Shown: positions 26,272 to 35,268, numbered from the stretch's first letter. The stretch is DNA of 64,000 nucleotides from Novosphingobium sp. CF614 (GCF_900113255.1 NZ_FOOR01000010.1:42952-106951); one strand, 5' to 3'. Translations and numbers: made by a program. The notes: generated by a model from the sequence alone, not told the origin.

Positions 26272-27449
26272 TCACCCGCCCCGAGTGCCTCGTAGACTGA
26301 GGCATAGGCACCTATGCCAGCTTCGAGACTGAACGCCAGCGCGGATTTACGGATTTGTGCGGATGTCTTCATTCGGGCCAGCACCTGCTCGAGACCGGCG
26401 CGCATGGTTGCCGGAGCCAGATCGGCAAGCGCCAGCGAGCCGTTGACGGCAGGGGAGAGCAGCGCGTCGAGATCGCCAACCCCATTGTTCGCGATCACCG
26501 GCACGCCGCAGGCAAGCGTCTCCCCAAGTTTGGTGGGCGAGCAGCCGAGCTTCGACAGGTCGGCACGGAACACCACCGACAGGTCGGCGGCGGCAATGAA
26601 ACCCGGCACTTCCTTTCGCTGCGCGTTGGCGACGCGCAGCGTATCCTGCGGAATACCGGCGGCCGCAGCCGCCTGTTCCACCAAGTCGCTGTCGTTGTTG
26701 ACCATCAGCAGGAAGACGGCGTTCGAACGCAACCCCCTCAGTTCCTTGAACAAGCGCATCATGTCGTCGAGCAGATAGTCGGGGCCGAGGCTACCGAGAT
26801 AGAGAAGCACGGTTGCGTCTGCAGGGATATTCAGCCGTGCGCGCGCGGCAGTGCCCGCATCGGCGTCAAGACGAAACAGGTCGAAGTCCGCGCAACAGGG
26901 GATCACCGACCAGCTGGCCCGCTGCTCCGGATAGAGCCGGCGCAGATGCTCCCCGCCGCGCGCGGTGATGCAATTGACATGATCCGCTCCCAGGATGAAG
27001 CCTCGTTCGCGCCGCTTTATCCAGCGATAGACCGGGACGAATCTCCCTTTCGCGATCCCGCTATCCGCCCAGAAGTCGCGAAAGTCGAACAGCACCCTGG
27101 CGCCGGTCCATCGCTTTACCGCGAGCGCGACCGGCATGGGCGGGTGGCTGCGGCAATGGACCAGAGCAATGCGTTCCCGCCGCGCGATCCGCAGCGCCGC
27201 ATGCATCATCGCGAGCAGATCGCGGACCGTTCCCACCAGCGGTTTGTGGTAGCGGATCGTCGTCCAGCGCACCCCGGCAGCCGCGAAGCGTGCGCGATAG
27301 TCGGCGGCGATTGCCTCCGTTCCCGCCTTCTCCGCGCTGAGCAGGTGGATATCATAACCGCGCCCGGCGAGCCCCAATACGTAAGGCGCCACCTGGCTCT
27401 GCCCGATATGATCGGCGATGCCGTCTTGGCTGATGAAAAGAACGGTCAT
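26265..27449 (-). CDS. Glycosyltransferase family 4
   Basis: This 394-residue GT-B protein begins MTVLFISQDGIADHIGQSQV, typical of a GT4 branch with a HIGQSQ loop, and has RRERIALVHCRSHPPMPVAL in the acceptor half. The donor half has VLLYLGSLGPDYLLDDMM and LGCSPTKLGETLACGVPVIA; the latter is a KxxE-type donor-binding variant. It overlaps the CofD-like start by 7 bases. The product sits in the cytosol, probably loosely membrane-attached; the sugar is unknown. Confidence 0.87.
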   Translation of the reverse strand: MTVLFISQDGIADHIGQSQVAPYVLGLAGRGYDIHLLSAEKAGTEAIAADYRARFAAAGVRWTTIRYHKPLVGTVRDLLAMMHAALRIARRERIALVHCRSHPPMPVALAVKRWTGARVLFDFRDFWADSGIAKGRFVPVYRWIKRRERGFILGADHVNCITARGGEHLRRLYPEQRASWSVIPCCADFDLFRLDADAGTAARARLNIPADATVLLYLGSLGPDYLLDDMMRLFKELRGLRSNAVFLLMVNNDSDLVEQAAAAAGIPQDTLRVANAQRKEVPGFIAAADLSVVFRADLSKLGCSPTKLGETLACGVPVIANNGVGDLDALLSPAVNGSLALADLAPATMRAGLEQVLARMKTSAQIRKSALAFSLEAGIGAYASVYEALGAGEC

Positions 27450-27495
27450 GCCGCCGGCGCCGCGTAGTCCGATGACGCGGGCAGCAGAAAGCCCC

Positions 27496-28566
27496 TCATA
27501 ACGGGCTCCCTAGTAGCAGCGCACGATACCGGCGCGCGATCGGCGCCGGCGCGAACGCGGCTGCGCGCGAACGCGCCGCGGCGGGATCATCGGGCGCCGC
27601 CAGCGCCGATATGATGGCCTCGGCCATTGCGGCAGCGTCGCCCACCGGCACCAACCTGCCGAGGCCTGCAAGAATTTCCGCCGGCCCGTTCGGGCAGTCG
27701 GTGGAAACCACGGTCAGCCCATGCCCCAGCGCCTCGGCCACGACGTTGGCAAACCCTTCGTAATCGGACGAAAGCACAAACAGGTCGGCAGAATTGTACC
27801 AGGCTCCTGGATCGGCCGTATATCCGGGCAGCAGCAGCCGATCCGCAATCCCCAGTGCCTCGGCCGTCCGTTCGATCGTTTCGTGCTCGCCGCCCTCGCC
27901 GACGATCGCGAGGCGGTCTTCCGGCCGTGCCATGCGGGCAAAGGCATCAAGCAGGAGGCGGTGGTTCTTCTGCGGCTTGAGCCTGCCTACGGTCAGGATG
28001 CGCCGGCCGGTGCCACCCCAGTCGGGCGCATTACCGGGCATTGCTGGCGCTGGTGGTGGGATCGGGTTGTGGATCGCCTTCACGGCCTCTTCCGGCAGCC
28101 CGCACAGCCGCGCCAAGTCCACGGCCGCGCCGACCGATACCGCCACGCATGCCGCCGCCCGCGGGTGACTCCAGCGCAGGATCGGTCGCAACAGCGCGCG
28201 CGCGGCTACCGGCCACCGCCACGCCTCGACCGATAGCGTGTTGTGCTCAACCACCATGGCGCGCGTCCAGCGCCGCGCCGCCCACACCGCGATGCTGGTC
28301 AGCGGCCATATGGAGGCAAGAAGCCCATCGGGCCGCTCACGCCTGCAATAGGCCGAAAGCGGGCCGGCCGCATTGCGCAGCCGGTTCGCGCCCAGCACCA
28401 CCAGTCGAACGCCGGCGGGCACTGCGTCCACAAGTGCCCCTTCGCGGCGCAGCACCAGCAAGTCGACCGAATCTCCCATCGCAAGGAATTCGGCGGCGAG
28501 CGTCAGCGTCACGCGCTCGGCGCCTCCAGCCTCGAGGTTCGGCAACAGCAGGGCAATCTTGGCCAC
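27496..28566 (-). CDS. Glycosyltransferase family 4
   Basis: This 356-residue GT-B enzyme starts at GTG 28566 with MAKIALLLPNLEAGGAERVT, the standard GGAERV acceptor-loop opening. The donor half has ILTVGRLKPQKNHRLLLDAF and the E-x7-E box LSSDYEGFANVVAEALGHGL. The start codon lies one base after the stop of a residual methyltransferase tail (28567-28650). A copy of its first codons survives at 29307-29320, showing that this start region was once duplicated. The gap to the next glycosyltransferase gene is 46 bp. Confidence 0.88.
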   Translation of the reverse strand: MAKIALLLPNLEAGGAERVTLTLAAEFLAMGDSVDLLVLRREGALVDAVPAGVRLVVLGANRLRNAAGPLSAYCRRERPDGLLASIWPLTSIAVWAARRWTRAMVVEHNTLSVEAWRWPVAARALLRPILRWSHPRAAACVAVSVGAAVDLARLCGLPEEAVKAIHNPIPPPAPAMPGNAPDWGGTGRRILTVGRLKPQKNHRLLLDAFARMARPEDRLAIVGEGGEHETIERTAEALGIADRLLLPGYTADPGAWYNSADLFVLSSDYEGFANVVAEALGHGLTVVSTDCPNGPAEILAGLGRLVPVGDAAAMAEAIISALAAPDDPAAARSRAAAFAPAPIARRYRALLLGSPL

Positions 28567-28650
28567 TCAGCTTTCCTGGCGCCGGACGAGATAATCGTGC
28601 CGGTCGAACCGCTGCACCGCAAAGCCGGCGCGCGAGACGACCACGACAAC
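28567..28650 (-). pseudogene. C-terminal remnant of a duplicated FkbM methyltransferase
   Basis: Read on the minus strand, this stretch encodes SRAGFAVQRFDRHDYLVRRQ followed by ES and a stop. The end of the intact methyltransferase at 29321 reads SRAGFAVRQLDRHNYLARRQ, ES and stop. The remaining body is absent: the hexapeptide acyltransferase gene (stop at 28656) takes its place. The similarity also covers about 14 bases beyond the stop, into the following glycosyltransferase start. Confidence 0.85.
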
Positions 28651-28655
28651 CTGGC

Positions 28656-29294
28656 TCACGGGTGGACCCGGCGAAACGGGCGCGCCGGAACCCCGACCGC
28701 CATCATTCCGGGCGGGATCGCCCGGGTGACTACGGCATTGGCGCCCACCACCGCGCCGTCACCGATCGTCGCGCCCTTAAGCACGGTAACCTTGACGCCC
28801 AGCCACACGTTTCGGCCGAGCCGCACCGGCGCCGTCACGAACCCTTGCAACCGGTAAGGAACCGCAGGATCGGTTGTCCTGTGGTCGTGGTCGCGGATCG
28901 CGACATATTGGGCGATCAACGTATCGTCGCCAATTTCAACCGCAGCCTTGGCATGAAGGGTGGTGCCGATCCCGAGGTGGCAACCGGCGCCGATGCGTAT
29001 CGTGCCGCCCTCTGCCAGGATCGTGGCCCGCGCGGCGATCTCTGTTCCTCGCCCGATCACGATGCTGCCGCCATCGCTCGCACCGACGCGTGCAGTGGGA
29101 TCGATCGTGACACCGGGCTCACACTGAATCTCGGGATGAGCCATGAGGATGAGCCGGCGGTGCAACCACGCGCGCCAACGCCATAGTGTGAAGCGCTGGC
29201 GGCGGATCCCGCCGGCGACTAACCAATTCCATCTCCGCCTGATACTTGATGCCCCCACGACCCGGCATTTAGCGCAAATCAGGGCCAGGTCCAA
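28656..29294 (-). CDS. Hexapeptide-repeat (LbH) O-acetyltransferase
   Basis: This protein has the isoleucine-patch repeats of a left-handed beta-helix (GSIVIGRGTEIAARATILAE, TIRIGAGCHLGIGTTLHA, KVTVLKGATIGDGAVVGANA) and the catalytic His region IRDHDHRT, ending VVTRAIPPGMMAVGVPARP. It resembles maltose/serine acetyltransferase-like EPS enzymes using acetyl-CoA. The listed start is TTG at 29294 (212 residues), but this lies inside a duplicated fragment of the flippase tail. A downstream GTG (29258), TTG (29165) or ATG (29144) is likely the true start. It appears to have replaced the body of a second methyltransferase copy. Confidence 0.82.
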   Translation of the reverse strand: MDLALICAKCRVVGASSIRRRWNWLVAGGIRRQRFTLWRWRAWLHRRLILMAHPEIQCEPGVTIDPTARVGASDGGSIVIGRGTEIAARATILAEGGTIRIGAGCHLGIGTTLHAKAAVEIGDDTLIAQYVAIRDHDHRTTDPAVPYRLQGFVTAPVRLGRNVWLGVKVTVLKGATIGDGAVVGANAVVTRAIPPGMMAVGVPARPFRRVHP

Positions 29295-29320
29295 GCGGCG
29301 GTGAACGCAATCCTGGCCGC
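29229..29320. repeat. Duplication junction: flippase tail fused to glycosyltransferase start
   Basis: Positions 29229-29303 resemble 30254-30327, the end of the flippase gene and its downstream spacer. Positions 29307-29320 resemble 28553-28566, the start of the GT4 gene. The two fragments are joined head to tail here, and neither is functional at this site. This is the joint expected from a tandem duplication of the unit flippase tail-methyltransferase-GT start. Confidence 0.8.
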
Positions 29321-30247
29321 TCAGCTTTCCTGACGCCGGGCGAGGTAATTGTGCCGGTCAAGCTGCCGCACCGCAAAGCCGGCGCGCGAGACGGCGGCGA
29401 CGATGGCGCCGGCATCATCAAGCTGTTCGAAAATGATTGCGTCGGTGCGTGCAAGCGTTGCTCGCGCGCCTGCCAGCGCATCGAGCTCGGCACCCTCGAT
29501 ATCAAGCTTCAGCAACGCGATCCGGCCCACCCCCGACAGCACCTCGTCGAGTGTGCGTGTCGTCATGGAAAGCGTCTCCGGCCGATCAAGCGTGTGCGCC
29601 AGGGCCAGCGTCGCTTGTCCACCCTTCGCTGGGTCGATCGCAGCCGTAACGGTGAGGCCCGGGCTGGCGGCGAGCGCGGCCTCCACGATATCCGCCGTCA
29701 AGCCATTGCGCGCCAGGTTGGCGCGCAAGCGCACCGCCGTGCGCGGCATCATCTCGATCGCGATCAGATGACCGCCAGGGCCGATCAGTCGCGCGGCGAA
29801 TACGCTGAACGCGCCGATATTGGCGCCTGCGTCGACCACGGTATCCCCGGGGCGAAGCAGCGCCCTTGCCGCCGCGTAGACTGCTGCTTCGCGCCGGGGC
29901 AGCACCAGGTACAGCTCATCACAGCGCGCATGGACGCGGAAGCGGCCGAGTGCTGGAACCCGCACATCGATGTCGCGGAGCAGGACCGGATTGCGCCAGC
30001 GGTAGAAGCGGCCCCAGGCGGTTATCGGCGCGGCCAGCGCCGAGCGTCGCAGCCAGCGCTGATCGAACAGGGCCTCGCCCTCGATCTCGCGCAGAATGAT
30101 GCCCCAGATCTTGATGCGCTCAATGTAGTTGAGCGTGCCTCGGCCCGCCCGTCGAACAGGCGCAGGCAGTCGCCGGGCACGCCTGGACGCCAGCTTCATG
30201 GCCGCCGCTGGGGGCACGGGCGCGCGGCATGTCCGGGCGGCGAACAC
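29321..30247 (-). CDS. FkbM-family methyltransferase
   Basis: This 308-residue protein contains a class I SAM-methyltransferase fold: LLRPGDTVVDAGANIGAFSV is motif I and GGHLIAIEMMPRTAVRLRAN follows. The FkbM hallmark is SMTTRTLDEVLSG with IALLKLDIEGAELDALAGAR (LKLDIEGAE). In EPS clusters these enzymes O-methylate sugars. GTG at 30247 has a GGGAGAGG ribosome site but sits very close to it; ATG at 30199 (MKLASRRARR) is an alternative. Its last 25 codons exist a second time at 28567-28650. A more distant FkbM protein is at 40938-41675. Confidence 0.88.
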   Translation of the reverse strand: MFAARTCRAPVPPAAAMKLASRRARRLPAPVRRAGRGTLNYIERIKIWGIILREIEGEALFDQRWLRRSALAAPITAWGRFYRWRNPVLLRDIDVRVPALGRFRVHARCDELYLVLPRREAAVYAAARALLRPGDTVVDAGANIGAFSVFAARLIGPGGHLIAIEMMPRTAVRLRANLARNGLTADIVEAALAASPGLTVTAAIDPAKGGQATLALAHTLDRPETLSMTTRTLDEVLSGVGRIALLKLDIEGAELDALAGARATLARTDAIIFEQLDDAGAIVAAVSRAGFAVRQLDRHNYLARRQES

Positions 30248-30292
30248 CCTCTCCCATCCCTGCCTGGCTGATGTACCCCCACGACACGATGC

Positions 30293-31666
30293 CTAGCGCA
30301 AATCAGGTCCGCGTCCAAGCGGCGGTGCACGAAGATGGCGCGAGCGCATGGAAACCACGCCGAACAGACCGGCGGCGCCCAGAAGCGACGGCTCGATGCC
30401 GAGCGTCCGACGGGCGAACCGGTTCAGCATTCCGCCGCGAACAAGTGTCGCGACGAGGGCCGATGCCGCCACCCCGACGGCGCCGAACCATGGAACGAGC
30501 AGCACCCCGGCCACCACGGCCGCTGCCACCGATGCCGTAAAGGCTCTGGCTACCACGCGTTCGTGCCCCGTCATGCTCAGCAGGATGACGCCCGGTCCGA
30601 ACATGGCGATGAGCAACTGGTTGCAACTGAGCACCAGCAACGGCCAGTAGGCACCGGCGAAAGCTGTTCCGAAGGCGAAGGGCAGCGCCCACTGTCCCGC
30701 GATCGCGATGGCCAGCGTCGCCGCGCCGACCGAGACCGTCATGAAGACCGTCGATCCCGCCACGATCCGGGCCAGTCGATGCGGTTCGTCGGCGGCATGG
30801 GCGCCGGCCAGGAAAGGCGCCACCACGATGTTCTGCAACGAAATCGGCACCGACACGGCGACCGAACAGGCCATCGCGACGCGCAGCAGCCCGGCGTCGG
30901 CAGTGCTGGCCGCGTAACTGGTCACAAGCACGCCGTAATTGCCCTCCAGCGTCCGCATCGCTTCCATGAGCATCATTGGCAGCGCTGCGGCAGTCCAGGC
31001 ACGCACGCGTGGCGCGGCCCGCCTGGCAAGGAGGGGGATGCGCCGCCAAAACAGCGTGAAACCGATCAACGCGATCGCCGCGGCCGCCAGAGTCTGCGCG
31101 CCGAGCGCCGCCGGTATTCCAAGCGGTTGCGACCCGGCGAGGAGAAGGGCGGCAAACGCAAGTGGCCGCACGAGCACATCGAGCAGCTGACTGGTCACCA
31201 CGCGTTCCTGCCCGCGCAGCAATCCGGTTGTCAGAGACGAAAGCGCTAGCGCAGGTAGCAATATCGCCGCGGTCGCGAGCGGTTGCATAAGCGCTGGCGC
31301 CAGCGGCAATACCTCGATGGCGAGACGCAGAGCGATGCCGATAAGAACAGAGGCGGCTGCGACCATCGCAGCAAACCACCAGGCTAGCGCCGCCGCATCG
31401 TCCGCGCGGTTGCGCGCGCGTGCCGCCGAAACCTCACGCGTGGCCAGGAGCGGCAAACCGAGTTGCGCCGGGACGGCAAGCAGGGTCGCAACCGCGACGG
31501 CCGTGCCGTAAATACCGTATCCTTCGGGCCCGAGCCGCCGCGCCAGGATCACGCCGACGAGGAAAGTCGCCAAGGTGCCCGCTATCCAAATCACACCGCT
31601 CGACATGGTCGCGACCGCGAGGCGGCGACCGAGTTCAGAACGGGTCAGCATGCGAAGAGGATTCAT
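30293..31666 (-). CDS. Wzx-type oligosaccharide flippase (MOP superfamily)
   Basis: ATG at 31666 gives a 457-residue polytopic protein of about 12-14 TM helices. The N-terminal VGVILARRLGPEGYGIYGTA is the standard Wzx/polysaccharide-biosynthesis signature, with ATREVSAARARNR in the next cytosolic loop. It would flip the undecaprenyl-linked repeat to the periplasm. The frame is open 13 codons upstream to 31705, but GGCGG before 31666 and the family N-terminus favour the inner start. The last 11 codons (APPLGRGPDLR) and following spacer are duplicated at 29229-29303. Confidence 0.9.
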   Translation of the reverse strand: MNPLRMLTRSELGRRLAVATMSSGVIWIAGTLATFLVGVILARRLGPEGYGIYGTAVAVATLLAVPAQLGLPLLATREVSAARARNRADDAAALAWWFAAMVAAASVLIGIALRLAIEVLPLAPALMQPLATAAILLPALALSSLTTGLLRGQERVVTSQLLDVLVRPLAFAALLLAGSQPLGIPAALGAQTLAAAAIALIGFTLFWRRIPLLARRAAPRVRAWTAAALPMMLMEAMRTLEGNYGVLVTSYAASTADAGLLRVAMACSVAVSVPISLQNIVVAPFLAGAHAADEPHRLARIVAGSTVFMTVSVGAATLAIAIAGQWALPFAFGTAFAGAYWPLLVLSCNQLLIAMFGPGVILLSMTGHERVVARAFTASVAAAVVAGVLLVPWFGAVGVAASALVATLVRGGMLNRFARRTLGIEPSLLGAAGLFGVVSMRSRHLRAPPLGRGPDLR

Positions 31667-31759
31667 CACGCCGCCGCCTTTCAGGCTTCGTTCGGGGCAT
31701 CGCAACTGGCTGGTGACGCCACGACAGGAGCGATAATCACCGCGCGCGCTGGTACATGG

Positions 31760-32992
31760 TCAGCTGCCAGGCACCAGTGCGACACCGGTGATTTGCGCTT
31801 CGATTTCGCTGAACATCTCGCCAGGCGTTGCCATCAGACGAACCCGCAACATCTCGCAGCCTGGCGTAACCTGCACCGGTGTCGATAGCCTGCGTAGCTG
31901 CGTATCGAGTGGATCAAGCGGCAAGGTAGCGATGACATTCCCGCTGACGCAGCGCAGCTCCATGCTCAGCCGGCCGCCGGTCGCACCTTGGGAGCGGCGC
32001 CGCGCGGCGAGTTGGAACTGGTAGGCGCCGGGTGATGCATAGACATATTGTTCCGCCAATACGCCGCCAGTCGAGCCGAAGTACCGGACATCAAGCGCCG
32101 TCGTCTGCGGCAAGTCGCTTGCCTCTACTGTGCGCGCAGTGCCGATGTTGCCTTGCTGAAGTGTCCAATTGAATGGCTGGGCGCCGGGCCAGCCACCGAA
32201 ATTGCCATCATAGACACCTTGCGCGCGCGTACGATAGCTTTCCGGAAGCAGTTGCCGCCATGCCTGAAAGGCGCGCGCGCCTTGACCAGCTTTTATCAAT
32301 GCGTAGAACACCGCGCGTTGCTCGTCCATGGCCGCTGTCCGGTCGAGATTGTCCGGCCGAACCGACAGCAGTGCAAGCAGGGTATTGGGCGATGCGTTGT
32401 TCACCGCCGTTTGGAAGAAGGCGGTGGACCAGAACGGTCCTGTCGCGAGCTTCTTCGCCAGCGCCGCTTGTCCGTCGGCATCATTGGCGATCGCACCCAA
32501 CACCGTCATGACGGCAGTGATTGCCTCCGGCTCCAAACGGATCGCGGGACCGACCTCGTCGAGCGCGAGCGTGTACTGCCCGGAGCGCACGAAATGGTCG
32601 AACAGCCAGAAGCGGACGAGTGAGGAGCGTGGGTTACGGTCCCGCGCGGCGATCATAAGCCGCTCGGCGCGGTCGAGATCGCCCGCGGCCGCCACGTCAA
32701 GTCCAGCCAGTGCCAGCGGATCGGACAGCATGGGCGCCCGCGCAAGCGCCGAACGATAGAGCACGCGCGTGGCATCATCGATTTCGCCGCTGGCACTGGC
32801 AACCCGGCGGCTCGCGAGCACTGCGAGGCTCTGGCCATTGGCGGGCCAGAACTGGACAGCCAATTGCGGCGCGTCATTTTGAAAGCTGGCTTGCGCCGCG
32901 GCGCGAACCGCAATCCAGCCAAACACCAAGGCCCCGCTCAACAGCGCTATCCGGGCGCCATTGCTCGGAACATATCGACCACCCTCGATCAT
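31760..32992 (-). CDS. Membrane-anchored TPR-like protein of unknown function
   Basis: I do not recognise a named family. The 410 residues show one N-terminal TM helix (IALLSGALVFGWIAVRAAAQ) and then helical repeats like TPRs (LALAGLDVAAAGDLDRAERL, VRFWLFDHFVRSGQYTLALD). The C-terminal third is beta-rich with many aromatic residues (FGGWPGAQPFNWTLQQGN, YVYASPGAYQFQLAARRR) and could bind carbohydrate. It overlaps the second tyrosine kinase by 4 bases and lies 93 bp before the flippase, so it is co-expressed with the synthesis/export machinery. A scaffolding role for the polymerase-copolymerase complex is a guess. Confidence 0.7.
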   Translation of the reverse strand: MIEGGRYVPSNGARIALLSGALVFGWIAVRAAAQASFQNDAPQLAVQFWPANGQSLAVLASRRVASASGEIDDATRVLYRSALARAPMLSDPLALAGLDVAAAGDLDRAERLMIAARDRNPRSSLVRFWLFDHFVRSGQYTLALDEVGPAIRLEPEAITAVMTVLGAIANDADGQAALAKKLATGPFWSTAFFQTAVNNASPNTLLALLSVRPDNLDRTAAMDEQRAVFYALIKAGQGARAFQAWRQLLPESYRTRAQGVYDGNFGGWPGAQPFNWTLQQGNIGTARTVEASDLPQTTALDVRYFGSTGGVLAEQYVYASPGAYQFQLAARRRSQGATGGRLSMELRCVSGNVIATLPLDPLDTQLRRLSTPVQVTPGCEMLRVRLMATPGEMFSEIEAQITGVALVPGS

Positions 32993-35268
32993 GCAACGCT
33001 ATCGATATCGAGTTGCCGAATCTCGGTGTTTTCGCCGTAGCGCTGCCGCTGATGTCTACCGTAGCCGTAGCCGTAGCCGTAACCATAGCCGGCGCCATAA
33101 CCGTAGCCGTAGCCGCCGTTCTTTGGATTGTATTTCGTCAAGATCGTGCCGATGACCTGCCCATTGGCCGCCAGCAGCCGCCGCAACGAGCTCAGCACCG
33201 CCGGGCGGCGGACCGCGCCGGCTTCCACCACCAGAATCGTGGCATCGCAAATTGCCGACAGGATTGGCACGTCGGCAAACCCCAGGATCGGCGGCGAATC
33301 AATCACAACGACATCGAAGTGTTCGACAAGCTCCATGAGAATTGTGTCGATGCGATTGGTCGCGAGCAACTGCGCCGGATTCAAAGGGACGGGGCCGCTC
33401 GGCAGAAGCGACAGGTTGGGAATGGAGGTCGCTGCCACGTGATCCTTCGCGCTGCCGGGCGACACGAGGAGCGTCGCCAGCCCGATCTCGTCGGGCTGGT
33501 TGGTCTTGAATGACGGCTTGCGCATGTCTGCGTCGACCAAGAGGACCCTGGAGCCCGTGCGAGCCAGGTTCTGAGCCAGCGCAAGCGCGGAGGACGACTT
33601 GCCTTCACTCGGCCGGGTGCTTGTCACCAGCACCGTCCGTGGGAAGCTGTTGTTGGACACGAACTGGATCGAACTCATGATCGTGTAGTAGGCTTCGCTG
33701 ATCTCCGATCGCTGTTCCTTCAAGGCGTCCACGAACGAGGTGCCCTTGTCGCCCTTGGGGACCACGCCCAGCAATGGCACCCTGAGCTTGTTGATCACAT
33801 CGTCCGGCGTCTTGAGCGTGTCATCGATGAATTCGATGGCGAACGCCAAGCCCAATCCCAGCACGAGACCCGCAAGCAGCCCGATCGCCAGGTTCTCATA
33901 AACGTTGGGTATGAATGGCGCGCTTGGCGGCGTCGCGTTGTCGACGATCGAGGCCTGGCTTTCACCCACCCCACCGGTAGTGCTGACCTCCTTCAGGCGC
34001 TGCAGCAATGCATCGTACATCGAGCGGTTCGTGTCTAAATCCCGCTGAAGGATATTATACTGAATCCCGCGGTTGCGCAGCTCGAGCACGTTCGAGCGGT
34101 AAGCATTAACCTGCGCTTGAAGCTGCTGTTCCCGGCCTCGCGCGGCGAGATAGGCTGCACGCAGCGCATTGCTCTGCGACGACCGGAGTTTGCCGGTCCC
34201 GGTGGCAATGCTCCTGTTGATCGATTCCATCCGTTGGCGCAGCGCGACCATTTCCGGATAGTCAGGACGAAATGTCCCGAGCTTCTGCTGATAATCCGCC
34301 TGCACCCCGGCAAGTTGGGCGCGCAGCCCCTGGATGGCGGGCGAATCTTCCGCGGAGGTGCTGGCTGCCGATGCCCCTTCCCGATACGCTTGCTCGGCGG
34401 CAATCCGGTCGCCGATGGCTGCGGAAAGTGCGTCGTTAAGAGACACGAGGGATTGTGCCGACAACGAATCCTGCGCGGTGCTGCCGCCGCCAGCGCTGCC
34501 ACCGTCCTTGCCAGTCGTGACACTGGTGCTGCCAAGAGACAGGATGTTGTTGGCGCGCGCATAAGCCACCAGCGCGCGCTCGCTCACCTCCAGCTTCGTG
34601 CGTGTGGCGTCCAACCGGCTCTGCAAGAACTGCCGCGCGAAGGCCGTCGCATTGTAGCGTCGCTCCAGCGACGAGTCGATAAAGCCTTGCGCAAAGGCGT
34701 TGACGACCCGCGCCGATCGTCCCGCGTCGGGATCCTTATAGCCAATCATGATTAGGTTGCTACCGCGCAGCGGTGTCACCTCAAGGTGCCCCATCAGCTT
34801 GGCAATGGCCGCACCTTCGCGGTCAGCACGATTGGGATACCCCTTCACGAAGGACTCGTCGTCGGCAAGACTGAGGCCTCGCATCACCCGTTCCGCGAGC
34901 GTCCGGCTGCTCAGCAATCCAATTTGCGTCGCCAGAAACTGGGGTTCGTTGCGCGCCACCGGCTGCAGGTCCGTTTGCTGCTGCATCAGCTGCATCGGCT
35001 CTGTATTGATCTCCAACGTCGAGGTGGCCCGGTACACGGGCGTGGTCGAAATGGTGACGATGATCGAGACGGCAACGCCAGCGATCAGGACTCCAAGGAT
35101 CAGCCACCGCCATTTCATCAGGATCCGCCAAACTTCATTGACGTCGAACTGATTTGGCGACTTCTGCGTGTCGAGCGGGTGGGCAAGCGCGGTGGTTCCC
35201 GCACTCACCAAGGAGCGACGCGACCCTTCCGGGCGTTCTGGCGGCGATGGCGCGGTGATTTCATTCAT
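32989..35268 (-). CDS. Wzc/ExoP-type co-polymerase and tyrosine autokinase (second copy)
   Basis: This 759-residue protein has a Wzz domain with TM helices near residues 50-70 and 465-485, long periplasmic coiled coils, a GNVR-like segment and a BY-kinase domain: Walker A VTSTRPSEGKSSSALALAQ (about 545-563), A' VLLVDADMRKPS and B DVVVIDSPPILGFAD. The tail is unusual: instead of a Tyr cluster it has alternating Gly-Tyr repeats (NPKNGGYGYGYGAGYGYGYG onwards), encoded by hexanucleotide repeats at 33061-33117. The phosphorylation sites are therefore probably these tyrosines. Its copy number could change by slippage. It overlaps the TPR gene by 4 bases. Confidence 0.93.
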   Translation of the reverse strand: MNEITAPSPPERPEGSRRSLVSAGTTALAHPLDTQKSPNQFDVNEVWRILMKWRWLILGVLIAGVAVSIIVTISTTPVYRATSTLEINTEPMQLMQQQTDLQPVARNEPQFLATQIGLLSSRTLAERVMRGLSLADDESFVKGYPNRADREGAAIAKLMGHLEVTPLRGSNLIMIGYKDPDAGRSARVVNAFAQGFIDSSLERRYNATAFARQFLQSRLDATRTKLEVSERALVAYARANNILSLGSTSVTTGKDGGSAGGGSTAQDSLSAQSLVSLNDALSAAIGDRIAAEQAYREGASAASTSAEDSPAIQGLRAQLAGVQADYQQKLGTFRPDYPEMVALRQRMESINRSIATGTGKLRSSQSNALRAAYLAARGREQQLQAQVNAYRSNVLELRNRGIQYNILQRDLDTNRSMYDALLQRLKEVSTTGGVGESQASIVDNATPPSAPFIPNVYENLAIGLLAGLVLGLGLAFAIEFIDDTLKTPDDVINKLRVPLLGVVPKGDKGTSFVDALKEQRSEISEAYYTIMSSIQFVSNNSFPRTVLVTSTRPSEGKSSSALALAQNLARTGSRVLLVDADMRKPSFKTNQPDEIGLATLLVSPGSAKDHVAATSIPNLSLLPSGPVPLNPAQLLATNRIDTILMELVEHFDVVVIDSPPILGFADVPILSAICDATILVVEAGAVRRPAVLSSLRRLLAANGQVIGTILTKYNPKNGGYGYGYGAGYGYGYGYGYGRHQRQRYGENTEIRQLDIDSVA
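33061..33117. repeat. Hexanucleotide tandem repeat encoding (Gly-Tyr)n
   Basis: About nine hexamers of consensus GTAGCC (plus strand), some with one or two changes (GTAACC, ATAGCC, GGCGCC, ATAACC), lie inside the kinase coding sequence. Read on the minus strand they encode GGCTAC = Gly-Tyr units. Because the unit is a multiple of three, gain or loss changes tyrosine number without breaking the frame. Confidence 0.85.

Noticed and set aside
33061..33117. CRISPR-like or non-coding repeat
   Set aside because: The hexamers are contiguous, have no spacers and lie in frame in the kinase gene, encoding Gly-Tyr.
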